The translations under genes and the position numbers were made by a program. This document shows positions 56,142-64,000 of a DNA stretch of 64,000 nt, one piece after another. The stretch's first letter is position 1. Each line of letters opens with the position of its first letter. Below the pieces are notes generated by a model, which was not told where the DNA came from, did not search any database, and saw only the letters and a list, made by a program, of their open reading frames with translations. The stretch comes from a gamma proteobacterium HTCC2207 (GTDB lineage Bacteria > Pseudomonadota > Gammaproteobacteria > Pseudomonadales > Porticoccaceae), in assembly GCA_000153445.1 (NCBI GenBank), contig CH672396.1, positions 847,021 to 911,020 on the forward strand. Reading direction: 5' to 3'.

Positions 56142-56756
56142 TTAACTTCTCAATGCCACAAACACACCACCACCGATTAATAATGCACCAGAGCCAAACT
56201 TTAGATATTGGGTTTTGGGTGAGGCCGCAAACGAGGATTTGGTTTTTGCCGCCACATAAGCATAGCCCGCCATTACGAGACCCACAGAGAATGTTGCGAT
56301 CAAAAATAACAATGCGATATCGGTTGCTGAGATGTTCTCCAAATCCAGAAAAGCGGGGAAGAAACTGAGATAGAACAATGTGACCTTTGGATTACTCACA
56401 GAAGTAGCGAGCCCGACTAAATAGTTGGCTGAGTAGTTGGTGGGTTTGGGCGCTTCGCTGGGTGTATTGTTGTTGCTGGAGGTAATTAGCTGGAACCCCA
56501 AGTAAATAAGGTATGCGGCGCCAGCATATTTAACAATCACGAAAAAGCTGCCCATCACTTCCGCAAGGGCGGCGAGGCCAAATATGGCCAGGGCGATAAA
56601 GATAAAGTCGCCACTGAGAATTCCCATGGCCGTTGCTAAACCTTGGCGAAAGCCGGAGTCCAGTGCGCGGGCAACAACTACAACAACACCAGGGCCTGGA
56701 AGTAGAGCCAGAACAATCATCGTGGTGTAGAGCGCCAGTGCGGAGGTCAGAGTCAT
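56142..56756 (-). CDS. LysE/RhtB-family exporter
   Basis: Amino-acid or small-metabolite exporter of the LysE/RhtB family. 204 residues, six hydrophobic segments. LPGPGVVVVVARALDSGFRQGLATAMGILSGDFIFIALA carries the family PGP motif, and NPKVTLFYLSFFPAFLD the central NPK-x-F motif. Substrate unknown. Confidence 0.92.
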   Translation of the reverse strand: MTLTSALALYTTMIVLALLPGPGVVVVVARALDSGFRQGLATAMGILSGDFIFIALAIFGLAALAEVMGSFFVIVKYAGAAYLIYLGFQLITSSNNNTPSEAPKPTNYSANYLVGLATSVSNPKVTLFYLSFFPAFLDLENISATDIALLFLIATFSVGLVMAGYAYVAAKTKSSFAASPKTQYLKFGSGALLIGGGVFVALRS

Positions 56757-56788
56757 ATTGTTTCTCTTAAGCTAGAGTTATTCAATCA

Positions 56789-57718
56789 TTAATTGAGGGC
56801 GTTTTTGAGTTTAGTCCAGAGCCGGCCGTCGATGGCGGCTAGCCCGATACCGATAAAGGCCATGCCGACAAAATACCTGTTGTGCATTTGTTCGTCCAAT
56901 ATTAGCCAGCCTAAAAAGCTTGCAGTAATTGGAACTAGAAATGTCACTAGTACTACATTGGTGGCACCGGATGAAGAGAGGATCCGAAAGAACAGAATAT
57001 AGGCCAATGCAGTGGAGAAGATGGCAAGAGCGAAGATCGCCAGCCATACATTTAGGCTTGGATTGGCGAGTTGGTCGGGGCGCTCGACCATGAATGTCAG
57101 CGGTATTAAAATAACCGTGGCTGTTGTGACTTGGCCAACAGCGGTACTAAAAGGGCTAATGCCGAGCGCTTTAAAGCGCCGACTAAACACCGAGGCGCTA
57201 CCATAGGCCATGGCTGCGCCAATAATGGCGAGTTGGGCTAGCGTCTCTAGGCTCATATCTAGGCCGAGATTGGCAAGTGAGTCTGCGCCGATCAATACAG
57301 TCACGCCAAATAAGCCTACTAGAACGCCAATAATTTTTTGTCTGGTCATATGTTCGTCGGCCAAAAAGACGCCGGCAATTAAGACGGTAAATAAAGGTGT
57401 TGTAGCATTAATAATCGAGGCTAAACCTGCGCCTATATGGGTTTGGCCCCAGACGATTAGACCAAAGGGGATAACATTGTTGAACAGGCCCACAACAAAA
57501 AATGTGCGCCACAGTTTGAAGGTTTTTGGTACTTCGTAACCTGATGCTAGCAAGATAACCCACAATGTGATGGCGGCAATTCCGACTCTCAGTGTGACTA
57601 TGGTAAGGGGAGGCAGTTCTGTGACTGCGACGCCGATAAAAAAGAACGAGCCACCCCAGAGAAAGGACAGCAACAGCAACATTGCCCAGTCTTTGGACCC
57701 CATACTTTGGTTGATCAT
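56789..57718 (-). CDS. EamA/DMT-family transporter
   Basis: Drug/metabolite transporter family with ten helices in two EamA repeats. Start ATG 57718 with AGGAACACCC gives 309 residues; the longer in-frame start at 57760 was dropped. Each half shows the pattern LLLLSFLWGGSFFFIGVAVTELPP / AFALAIFSTALAYILFFRILSS. Substrate not known. Upstream of it is a REP-like repeat. Confidence 0.92.
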   Translation of the reverse strand: MINQSMGSKDWAMLLLLSFLWGGSFFFIGVAVTELPPLTIVTLRVGIAAITLWVILLASGYEVPKTFKLWRTFFVVGLFNNVIPFGLIVWGQTHIGAGLASIINATTPLFTVLIAGVFLADEHMTRQKIIGVLVGLFGVTVLIGADSLANLGLDMSLETLAQLAIIGAAMAYGSASVFSRRFKALGISPFSTAVGQVTTATVILIPLTFMVERPDQLANPSLNVWLAIFALAIFSTALAYILFFRILSSSGATNVVLVTFLVPITASFLGWLILDEQMHNRYFVGMAFIGIGLAAIDGRLWTKLKNALN

Positions 57719-57754
57719 TGGGTGTTCCTTTGTGTCTGTTAACCAATCAAGGGC

Positions 57755-57978
57755 TGCCATCCTGAGCGAAGTCGAAGGATCTCGTCCAGTTGGCAGTCTA
57801 CTTTCCGGGAACGCTTAGGGTGACATAGATTGGATTATTCTGACAGGGTGTATTTAGGCTGGTGTTGAAGTAGCTGCGAGGAGATCTCTCACATTCGTTC
57901 GAGATGACATAATTTAATAATACTGTCATCCCGACAGAGCGCAGCGACGAGGGATCTCCCTGTGGGTTACGGTAACCC
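57755..57978. repeat. Composite inverted-repeat element (REP/MITE-like)
   Basis: Three related units in 224 non-coding bases. Unit 1: TGCCATCCTGAGCG (57755-57768), continuing AAGTCGAAGGATCT, facing CGCTTAGGGTGACA (57812-57825), an imperfect inverted pair. Unit 2, reversed, 57878-57910, ends GAGATGACAT. Unit 3: TGTCATCCCGACAGAGCGCA, continuing to the GGGATCTCCC end (57924-57960). A perfect GGGTTAC-G-GTAACCC hairpin follows at 57964-57978. The core TGTCATCCTGAGCGAAG..GGATCT is a known dispersed intergenic repeat type in many bacteria. No transposase here. Confidence 0.8.
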
Positions 57979-58001
57979 TTAATAGAGATCCATTAGTCGT
58001 T

Positions 58002-58799
58002 CTATTGGGTTTTGTCAGTAACAGCACTAAAGTCAACAAAGAGCTCAGCTGAGTAAACTATTTCATCAAAGGATGATTCGACACTTCTTGGCGCGTTGGT
58101 TTTTGCAGCAGTTAGCGATTTATCATTGTAGCTGTGGTTTCGCTTGGTGGCGGTTACCACTATCTCTTCAAGCATCTGTGCCCCCTGGGTACCTTTGATC
58201 CATAGACGATTATCTCTGAAACTTACTGGAGTCAGTGTCACGCCCAGTGATTTTTCATAGAGGGCTTTTTGTTTCATGATTTTTTCTAGGGCAAGCTGTT
58301 TAACCTGGTTCTTGAAGGCGTCTTTGCTTGAATGCTCAAAGGCTATGTCAGATAGTTCTATCTCCTCTCTGCTGTCGGCGACGCTGGCGAGGGTCTTGAG
58401 TTGAGACTCTTGCATGATGGTTATGGCCATGCGGTTAACCACTTTATAGCTATCAGGTTTTTTGCCAAACCAGACATACTGCGGCGATGTGGAAAATTTA
58501 GAGCTTTTTATATGCTCGGGGTTAATGCCCGCAGTGACTAACTGTTTGCTGATAGATTCCCTCAGGGCCATGTTATTTGAGATCGACGTCGAGAGCTGTT
58601 GATCTTCGCTGGTGATCACCAAGCTAATAATGGCTTTATCGGAATAGGCTTTTTTTTCAGCCTCGGCTCTGAGAGTGACAATTTTTTCGCTGGGATAAAG
58701 GAACTGGCGAAGGTCGTTGGGGCTGCCTTTGAGTTCTGGCTGAGCAAAGGCACTAAGGGGCAGGCAGCAAAACAGTAGGCAGGTGATTAATTTGGTCAT
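58002..58799 (-). CDS. SIMPL/DUF541 periplasmic protein
   Basis: 265 residues with a signal peptide (MTKLITCLLFCCLPLSAFA, cut before QPE). The SIMPL domain fills the rest: VTLRAEAEKKAYSDKAIISLVITSEDQQLSTSISNNM and QMLEEIVVTATKRN. Bacterial members are periplasmic or secreted and of unclear role, some linked to oxidative stress. Alone, behind the repeat element. Confidence 0.85.
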   Translation of the reverse strand: MTKLITCLLFCCLPLSAFAQPELKGSPNDLRQFLYPSEKIVTLRAEAEKKAYSDKAIISLVITSEDQQLSTSISNNMALRESISKQLVTAGINPEHIKSSKFSTSPQYVWFGKKPDSYKVVNRMAITIMQESQLKTLASVADSREEIELSDIAFEHSSKDAFKNQVKQLALEKIMKQKALYEKSLGVTLTPVSFRDNRLWIKGTQGAQMLEEIVVTATKRNHSYNDKSLTAAKTNAPRSVESSFDEIVYSAELFVDFSAVTDKTQ

Positions 58800-58968
58800 A
58801 GTTGTCTCATCCGGTTGGTCTGTAGTAATTTAAAGTAGACACTTTTTAAATAGGCCGCTTTTAAAATAGACCCTAGCAACCGTTACTGCCTACAATGGTC
58901 AGATAAAATCTGAGAAATTAGACAGCTGCAGTTAGACAGCTAAAAATAGAGAGAGTAGGGCGCTTCGC

Positions 58969-59784
58969 ATGATTGAGATCACTGCCAGAGAAAAAATCTA
59001 CCAAGTTATTTTTGGCACCGACACGCCGGCCGGCCAACGTTTCGATATTTTGCTGATCACTATGATTCTGCTGAGTGTGCTGGCCGTTATTTTTGGTTCG
59101 ATTAGCTCGATTCACGATCACTATGGGGTTTTAATCTTCCGCCTGGAGTGGATATTCACTGGGCTGTTCTCAATTGAGTATCTACTGCGCATCTATTCCT
59201 CACCCAAACGGCTCAGCTATATATTCAGTTTTTATGGCCTTGTGGACCTACTCTCTATCGTGCCCACCTATCTGGCGCTGTTTATACCGGGGGCCAGCTA
59301 TTGGCTGATATTGCGTTTGCTTCGTGTGTTGCGAGTCTTTCGTGTGCTCAAGTTAGTGCGCTATCTGTCTGAAGCAAATATTTTATTGCGCTCTATGTAT
59401 GCCTCGCGGCGCAAGGTACTGGTGTTCTTTACCGTGGTATTAGTGCTCAGCGTGATTTTTGGCAGCCTGATGTTTTTGGTTGAAGGACCAGAAAACGGCT
59501 TTACCAGTATTCCAAAAAGTATCTACTGGACCATAGTCACCATTACCACTGTGGGTTACGGTGATATTGCACCGCAGACGGTGGTTGGACAGATTATTGC
59601 CACTATGGCAATGCTCACGGGTTATTCGATTATTGCCATTCCAACCGGTATTTTTACCGCTGAGATCGCTCGTGAAATCAATACTGCCAGCAGTAACACC
59701 CGCTGCAATATCTGTGAGCGCACTGGCCACCATCCAGATGCCGAGTACTGTTATCACTGTGGTATTGAGCTGTCCGAAACCTAG
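58969..59784 (+). CDS. Kv-type potassium channel with C-terminal zinc ribbon
   Basis: Six-helix voltage-gated cation channel, 271 residues. S4-like sensor LLRVLRVFRVLKLVRYL with Arg/Lys every third residue; pore helix and selectivity filter TTVGYGD with T194-V195-G196-Y197-G198-D199, so potassium is expected. After the inner helix comes a short tail with CNIC ... CYHC, a zinc-ribbon-like pair that is not part of the usual Kv channel. Starts at ATG 58969. Convergent with yifB by one base. Confidence 0.9.
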   Translation: MIEITAREKIYQVIFGTDTPAGQRFDILLITMILLSVLAVIFGSISSIHDHYGVLIFRLEWIFTGLFSIEYLLRIYSSPKRLSYIFSFYGLVDLLSIVPTYLALFIPGASYWLILRLLRVLRVFRVLKLVRYLSEANILLRSMYASRRKVLVFFTVVLVLSVIFGSLMFLVEGPENGFTSIPKSIYWTIVTITTVGYGDIAPQTVVGQIIATMAMLTGYSIIAIPTGIFTAEIAREINTASSNTRCNICERTGHHPDAEYCYHCGIELSET

Positions 59785-59785
59785 C

Positions 59786-61351
59786 CTATAGATTGCTCGT
59801 TTGCGCCTCTGAGGCAATGCGATAACTCAGGGCCTCTTGATAGTCTTCACTGATTACCTGCTCGCGGCCAGCGAGGTCGGCAATGCTCCGTGCCACCCTT
59901 AATACCCGATAAAATCCTCTAGTCGAAAGCCCAAAGCGGGTAATTGCATTGTCCATCAAATGGCGCTGTTCACTACTGAGTGGACAGATAGTTTTTAATT
60001 CTTCGCTACTCAACTGGCTATTAATTTTTCCCTGTCTATTTAACTGTCGCTCACGGGCGGCGCAGATGCGCTGTTGAATTTGCTGGTCGCTTTCACCTTT
60101 GGGTTGCTGGGCTTGGTTTGGCTGCTGGCTATTTAATAGCTGATGATTCTCTATGGGAGTGACCTGTACCTGCAGATCAATACGATCTAATAGCGGCCCG
60201 GAAATTTTGCCGCGGTAACGATTAATTTGATCGGGGGTGCAGCGACAGCGGGTGCCGCCAAGATAGCCGCAGGGGCAGGGGTTCATGGCGGCGATCAATT
60301 GAAAATTGGCGGGATAGCAGACCTGTGCGGCGACTCGGCTGATATTGATCTCGCCGGATTCCATAGGTTCGCGAAGTACCTCTAACACACTGCGGGAAAA
60401 CTCGGGCAGCTCATCGAGAAATAGCACGCCCTGATGGGCCAGTGAAATCTCTCCCGGTCTAGGGCTGCTGCCTCCGCCCACCAATGCCGCGGATGACGCA
60501 GTATGGTGAGGTGCGCGAAAGGGGCGTGCCCAAATCGATTGACGCAAATCTTTGCCGGCCACTGAATAGACAGAGGCGACTTCGAGTGCCTGCTGGTTGT
60601 TTAGCGGCGGCAGGATGCCGGGCAGGCGACTGGCGAGCATGGTTTTGCCAGTGCCCGGTGGGCCAAAGAATAATAGGTTGTGGCCTCCGCTGGCTGAAAT
60701 TTCTAAGGCACGCTTGGCATGATGCTGGCCGATGACCTGATTGAGTTGGGTTTGATTTTCGCATTTGTTTAATTGATCTGCCGAACTGGTGTCTGTTTTA
60801 TTTAGGTAGTTTGTTGAACTGTCCCAAAGTTGGAGCTGTGTCTGCTGAAGCAGGTGCCCGGTGATATCTAACAAGTGGGTACATGAGAGAATTTTGAGCC
60901 GCTCGACCAAAGATGCTTCTTCAGCATTGTGGCGGCTGATAATAAGTTGCTTGCCCTGATGTAAGCAGCCAAGGGCTGCGGGCAATACTGCATCGACACC
61001 TCGAGTGTCACCGGAGAGGGCCAGCTCGCCAATAAATTCATACTGATTAAGCTGCTCTCGTGGCACCTGTCCGGAGGCTGCAAGAATAGCGATGGCAATG
61101 GCAAGATCAAAACGGCTGCCCTCTTTGGGCAGTTCGGCAGGTGCCAGGTTGACGGTGATGCGCCGTGCGGGGAAATCAAAGTGCGAATTAAGGATAGCGC
61201 TGCGGACCCGGTCTTTGCTTTCTTTAACTGCGGTCTCTGGCAGACCCACCATATGAAAGCTCGGCAGGCCATTGGATAGATGCACCTCAATTGAGACCAG
61301 TGGTGCATTGATCCCCAGTTTTGCTCTGGTGTTGACCGCCGCAAGTGACAT
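59786..61351 (-). CDS. yifB: YifB, magnesium-chelatase-like AAA+ protein (ComM type)
   Basis: Relative of ComM, an AAA+ helicase-like protein used to integrate DNA during natural transformation. Start ATG 61351 is supported by GGGAGG six bases upstream (521 residues); the longer frame to 61387 is rejected. N-terminal part with PSFHMVGLPETAVKESKDRVRSAI, P-loop FGPPGTGKTMLASRLPGI, Walker B-like LFLDELPEFSRSVLEVLREP and the C-terminal Mg-chelatase helical domain. ubiK lies upstream after 89 bases. Confidence 0.94.
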   Translation of the reverse strand: MSLAAVNTRAKLGINAPLVSIEVHLSNGLPSFHMVGLPETAVKESKDRVRSAILNSHFDFPARRITVNLAPAELPKEGSRFDLAIAIAILAASGQVPREQLNQYEFIGELALSGDTRGVDAVLPAALGCLHQGKQLIISRHNAEEASLVERLKILSCTHLLDITGHLLQQTQLQLWDSSTNYLNKTDTSSADQLNKCENQTQLNQVIGQHHAKRALEISASGGHNLLFFGPPGTGKTMLASRLPGILPPLNNQQALEVASVYSVAGKDLRQSIWARPFRAPHHTASSAALVGGGSSPRPGEISLAHQGVLFLDELPEFSRSVLEVLREPMESGEINISRVAAQVCYPANFQLIAAMNPCPCGYLGGTRCRCTPDQINRYRGKISGPLLDRIDLQVQVTPIENHQLLNSQQPNQAQQPKGESDQQIQQRICAARERQLNRQGKINSQLSSEELKTICPLSSEQRHLMDNAITRFGLSTRGFYRVLRVARSIADLAGREQVISEDYQEALSYRIASEAQTSNL

Positions 61352-61440
61352 TGCATACCTCCCTGTATGTCTCGCTGAATATTCCACTGGAACAACCCCT
61401 CAATCCACTTAGGGGATTTAAAGCTGCAGCCTAACGGTTG

Positions 61441-61713
61441 CTATTGATTACTTTGGTTAGCCGTCAGTTGGCGAATGCTTTCTTCTAGATCACTGATCTG
61501 TGCCTCTAGGGCGTCTAGCTTTTCTCTGGAGCGCAGCAACACGGCCTGTTGGGTATCGAACTCTTCCCGGGTAACCAGATCCATTTTTTGCAGCGCCTTG
61601 GTCATGGCAGCGCGCACGTGCATCTGCGCCTCATCACCCAGCGCCTGTGCGCCGGGCACAAAGGACTGATTAAACTGTTTAATAAATTGATTAACTATAT
61701 TGTCCTGATTCAA
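61441..61713 (-). CDS. ubiK: UbiK, accessory factor of ubiquinone biosynthesis
   Basis: Small coiled-coil protein (BMFP/YqiC family) that supports ubiquinone synthesis in aerobic conditions together with UbiJ. 90 residues: amphipathic N-terminus (IVNQFIKQFNQSFVPGAQALGDEAQMHVRAAMTKALQKMDLVTREEFD) and C-terminal coiled coil (LRSREKLDALEAQISDLEESI). Its start is only 27 bases from the 9-bp G-rich repeat. Confidence 0.92.
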   Translation of the reverse strand: MNQDNIVNQFIKQFNQSFVPGAQALGDEAQMHVRAAMTKALQKMDLVTREEFDTQQAVLLRSREKLDALEAQISDLEESIRQLTANQSNQ

Positions 61714-61740
61714 TGGGTAGCTCCTCTATTAGCCCTTATA

Positions 61741-61810
61741 GCCCCTAAAGCCCCTAAAGCCCCTAAAGCCCCTAAAGCCCCTAAAGCCCCTAAAGCCCCT
61801 AAAGCCCCTA
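61741..61810 (-). repeat. 7.8 x 9-bp tandem repeat, G-quadruplex-capable on the ubiK strand
   Basis: Seven perfect copies of GCCCCTAAA on the plus strand (61741-61803) and a partial eighth. On the minus strand, which is the ubiK coding strand, it reads TTTAGGGGC repeated, i.e. eight runs of four G, spaced by five bases, meeting the four-run pattern for a G-quadruplex. Lies just upstream of the ubiK start. Confidence 0.96.
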
Positions 61811-61900
61811 GCAATTGCCTGCAGTTTAGCAAATTGCACCAAGATACCCCATGCATTTACAGCAGATGAGACATGTCACCCTAAAAATAAATACCTTGTC

Positions 61901-61960
61901 CTGTCCAGTTTGGTGCATGGACCACTTCGGCGGCTTTTGACTGTGCACCATGTTGGTACA
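61901..61960 (+). promoter_or_regulatory. NtrC-like binding sites upstream of torF
   Basis: 61944-61960 reads TGCACC-ATGTT-GGTACA, one base off the NtrC consensus TGCACC-N5-GGTGCA. A weaker site at 61901-61917 has a perfect right half GGTGCA and a poor left half (CTGTCC). They centre about 86 and 129 bases before the predicted start, typical distances for an enhancer of a sigma-54 promoter. Confidence 0.8.
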
Positions 61961-62010
61961 TTTGCCGCTCATTTAAAGATAAATTTATAGAAATAAAGGC
62001 CAAAAAATTG

Positions 62011-62027
62011 TTGGCACGCTAAATGCA
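62011..62027 (+). promoter_or_regulatory. Sigma-54 promoter of torF-glnK-amtB
   Basis: TTGGCACGCTAAATGCA fits TGGCAC-N5-TTGCA with GG at 62013-62014 and GC at 62025-62026. Start expected near 62038, leader about 75 bases. Confidence 0.9.
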
Positions 62028-62112
62028 TTACAGTCTTCGAAGCATTAAAAAACTTAAGTTGAAAACGTTTCAAAAAATTTATTTTAAAATTTATATCTTG
62101 GGAGATATATCG

Positions 62113-62760
62113 ATGAAAGCTTTAAAAACTGCAATTTTCGCTGCAACTATGATGTCTGGTGCCACTGCAATGGCTGCTGAAGTTTCTGGCAACGTAGCAA
62201 TTGGTTCTGATTACTTTTTCCGCGGTATCGATCAAGCTGGCGGCGAAGCGCTGTCTGGTGGCTTCGATGTTGGTTTTGAAAATGGCTTCTATGTTGGTAC
62301 TTGGGCTTCAAGTGTCGATTTCAGTGGCGGCTTAGAGCTTGATTACTACGCTGGTTACGGTGGTTCTATCTCTGAAGACGTTAGCTATGACGTTGGTTAC
62401 CTGTACTACGGCTACCCACAGGGCCCAAAAACGGAAGAGTTTGAAGAAGTTTACGCCAGTATTTCAGCAGGTGATGCAACTCTAGGTTTTGCTTACTCTG
62501 ATGATTACTACGCGTCAACTGGACATTCTACATATGTGTATTTTGATTACGGCGTGGTTCTCAGCGAAGCGTTTAGCCTGGGTTTCCATTTTGGCACCAT
62601 GACTGCTTCCGACGCTGCTAACGAAGCTGATGACTACTCTATCTCTCTGAGCACTGAAGCTGCTGGCCTTGGATTTGACCTGAGCTGGATTGACTCATCT
62701 GAGAAGGGCGGACTGTTTGCCGACAACGAATTTGTATTGACTGTTTCTAAGTCTCTGTAA
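62113..62760 (+). CDS. TorF-family putative porin
   Basis: Outer-membrane beta-barrel protein of the TorF / TIGR02001 family. Start ATG 62113 has a clean signal peptide (cut at AMA-A, residue 21); 215 residues. The mature chain has short alternating strands rich in Tyr, Gly and Asp (SDYFFRGIDQAGG, DYYAGYGGSISEDVSYDVGYLYYGYP) and ends with Leu. Acidic overall. It is first in a nitrogen-regulated transcript ahead of glnK and amtB, so a role in uptake of ammonium or small nitrogen compounds across the outer membrane is a reasonable inference. Confidence 0.85.
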   Translation: MKALKTAIFAATMMSGATAMAAEVSGNVAIGSDYFFRGIDQAGGEALSGGFDVGFENGFYVGTWASSVDFSGGLELDYYAGYGGSISEDVSYDVGYLYYGYPQGPKTEEFEEVYASISAGDATLGFAYSDDYYASTGHSTYVYFDYGVVLSEAFSLGFHFGTMTASDAANEADDYSISLSTEAAGLGFDLSWIDSSEKGGLFADNEFVLTVSKSL

Positions 62761-63162
<402 letters not shown>

Positions 63163-63176
63163 CAAGAGGTCTTAAA

Positions 63177-64000
63177 ATGAATTCCGATATTATTGAAATC
63201 AAATACGCTCTGGACACATTCTATTTCTTGATGTCTGGTGTGTTAGTAATGTGGATGGCCGCTGGCTTCTCCATGCTCGAAGCCGGTCTGGTTCGTTCTA
63301 AAAACACTACTGAAATCCTCACCAAAAACGTGGCGTTGTTTGCCATCTCTTGCTGCATGTACATGGTAATGGGCTACGCCATTATGTACGGCGGCAGTGC
63401 TGGCGGTTTTCTGCCTGACGTTTGGTTTGGCAACATTATTGGTAATGCTACAACTGAAGAAGTTCTGGCTAGCGGTGGTGATACTTACTACTCAGGCGCA
63501 TCTGACTTTTTCTTCCAGGTTGTATTCGTTGCTACGGCTATGTCGATCGTCTCAGGTGCAGTTGCTGAGCGCATGAAGCTGTGGGCATTCCTTGCCTTTG
63601 CTGTTGTGATGACTGGCTTTATCTATCCTATGCAGGGTATGTGGAAGTGGGGCGGCGGTTTCTTGGACGCAGCAGGCTTCCAAGACTTTGCAGGTTCTGG
63701 TGTTGTTCACCTCTGTGGTGCTACTGCTGCACTGGCCGGCGTACTGTTGCTTGGCGCTCGTAAAGGCAAGTACTCAGCTGACGGCAAAGTTAACGCGATT
63801 CCTGGTGCCAACATGCCTCTCGCGGCAATCGGTATGTTCATCCTGTGGATGGGCTGGTTCGGTTTCAACGGCGGTTCTGAGTTGATGGTATCTAACATTG
63901 CTGAAGCTAACGCAGTATCAGATATTTTTGTTAACACTAACGCTGCTGCTTCTGGCGGCCTGATCGCTGCCCTGATTCTGGCTCAGTTGATGTACGGTAA
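63177..64000 (+). CDS. amtB: AmtB, ammonium transporter (3' end outside window)
   Basis: Trimeric ammonium channel. The first 274 residues are in the window, no stop yet. Starts at ATG 63177 (MNSDIIEIKYALDTFYFLMSG). Family landmarks: MEAG-like SMLEAGLVRSKN, periplasmic gate Phe in SDFFFQVVFVATA (residues 109-121), GAVAERMK, D170 and the first pore His H178 in FAGSGVVHLCGATAA. No long signal peptide is evident. Last of the torF-glnK-amtB run seen here. Confidence 0.96.
   Translation, partial: MNSDIIEIKYALDTFYFLMSGVLVMWMAAGFSMLEAGLVRSKNTTEILTKNVALFAISCCMYMVMGYAIMYGGSAGGFLPDVWFGNIIGNATTEEVLASGGDTYYSGASDFFFQVVFVATAMSIVSGAVAERMKLWAFLAFAVVMTGFIYPMQGMWKWGGGFLDAAGFQDFAGSGVVHLCGATAALAGVLLLGARKGKYSADGKVNAIPGANMPLAAIGMFILWMGWFGFNGGSELMVSNIAEANAVSDIFVNTNAAASGGLIAALILAQLMYG

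Larger units (their letters stand above)
61714..62112. other. Divergent ubiK / torF intergenic region
   Basis: 399 bases holding, left to right, the 9-bp repeat, a TGCACC half-site at 61835-61840, two NtrC-like sites, an AT-rich stretch and the sigma-54 promoter of torF. A minus-strand promoter for ubiK must lie here too, but I cannot see one clearly. Confidence 0.8.

Noticed and set aside
57755..57978. Complete insertion sequence
   Set aside because: No transposase frame of any length, only short inverted units; best described as a non-autonomous repeat.
61741..61810. CRISPR array or telomere
   Set aside because: Units of nine bases without spacers cannot be CRISPR; the chromosome context is internal and divergent genes flank it, so a telomere is excluded despite the likeness of the repeat.

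Overview
The window is a stretch of gammaproteobacterial core chromosome. Gene order matches the Pseudomonas / Cellvibrionales type: the dcw cell-wall cluster runs into lpxC, an M23 peptidase, secA, argJ and mutT, then yacG-coaE-pilD-pilC-pilB facing pilA, then nadC, a DUF1631 gene, ampD and ampE. With an RpoN/NtrC-type ammonium operon, many outer-membrane proteins and a mid-range base composition, my best guess is a marine gammaproteobacterium of the SAR92/Porticoccaceae kind. That placement is inference from gene order and protein resemblance; there is no rRNA in the window to test it.

Layout. 1-10347: dcw cluster (mraY cut by the window edge, murD, ftsW, murG, murC, ddl, ftsQ, ftsA, ftsZ), very compact, many stops overlapping the next start. 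10457-16989: lpxC, M23 endopeptidase, secA, argJ, mutT. 16996-22043 (minus): pilB, pilC, pilD, coaE, yacG; pilA (22500, plus) has its own sigma-54 promoter. 23030-29722: nadC (minus), DUF1631, ampD, ampE (plus) and an AmpG-like permease (minus), giving a local muropeptide-recycling group. 29801-33960: an alkyltransferase-like protein with a repeat arm, fxsA, heat-shock-promoted groESL, and a PuuD-like membrane protein. 34174-46119: coiled-coil membrane protein, class I fumarase, OmpA-type porin, sbcB, pyrB, an acyltransferase, DinG-like helicase, YqcC, DEAD-box helicase. 46284-50657: a more accessory stretch: an OsmC gene broken by a stop codon, PaiB-like, histidine phosphatase, AT-rich DUF1272 and GIY-YIG/DUF4357 genes, PH-domain and MAPEG proteins. 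50903-61713: SDR, pdxH, greB, S9 peptidase, yciH, quinone oxidoreductase, two exporters, an intergenic REP/MITE-like repeat, SIMPL protein, Kv-type channel, yifB, ubiK. 62113-64000: torF porin, glnK and amtB (cut by the window end), behind NtrC-like sites and a sigma-54 promoter.

No CRISPR array, prophage, insertion sequence, tRNA or rRNA was recognised. I saw no clearly new multi-gene system. The strongest unexplained signals are: (1) a nitrogen-regulated operon that places an outer-membrane TorF-type porin ahead of glnK-amtB; (2) a 9-bp G-rich tandem repeat directly upstream of ubiK, with G-quadruplex potential on the ubiK coding strand; (3) an unusual density of short perfect tandem repeats (at least eleven in 64 kb), in-frame inside proteins (FtsQ, CoaE, NadC, DUF1631, alkyltransferase-like, acyltransferase) and in promoters; and (4) a composite inverted repeat family at 57755-57978.
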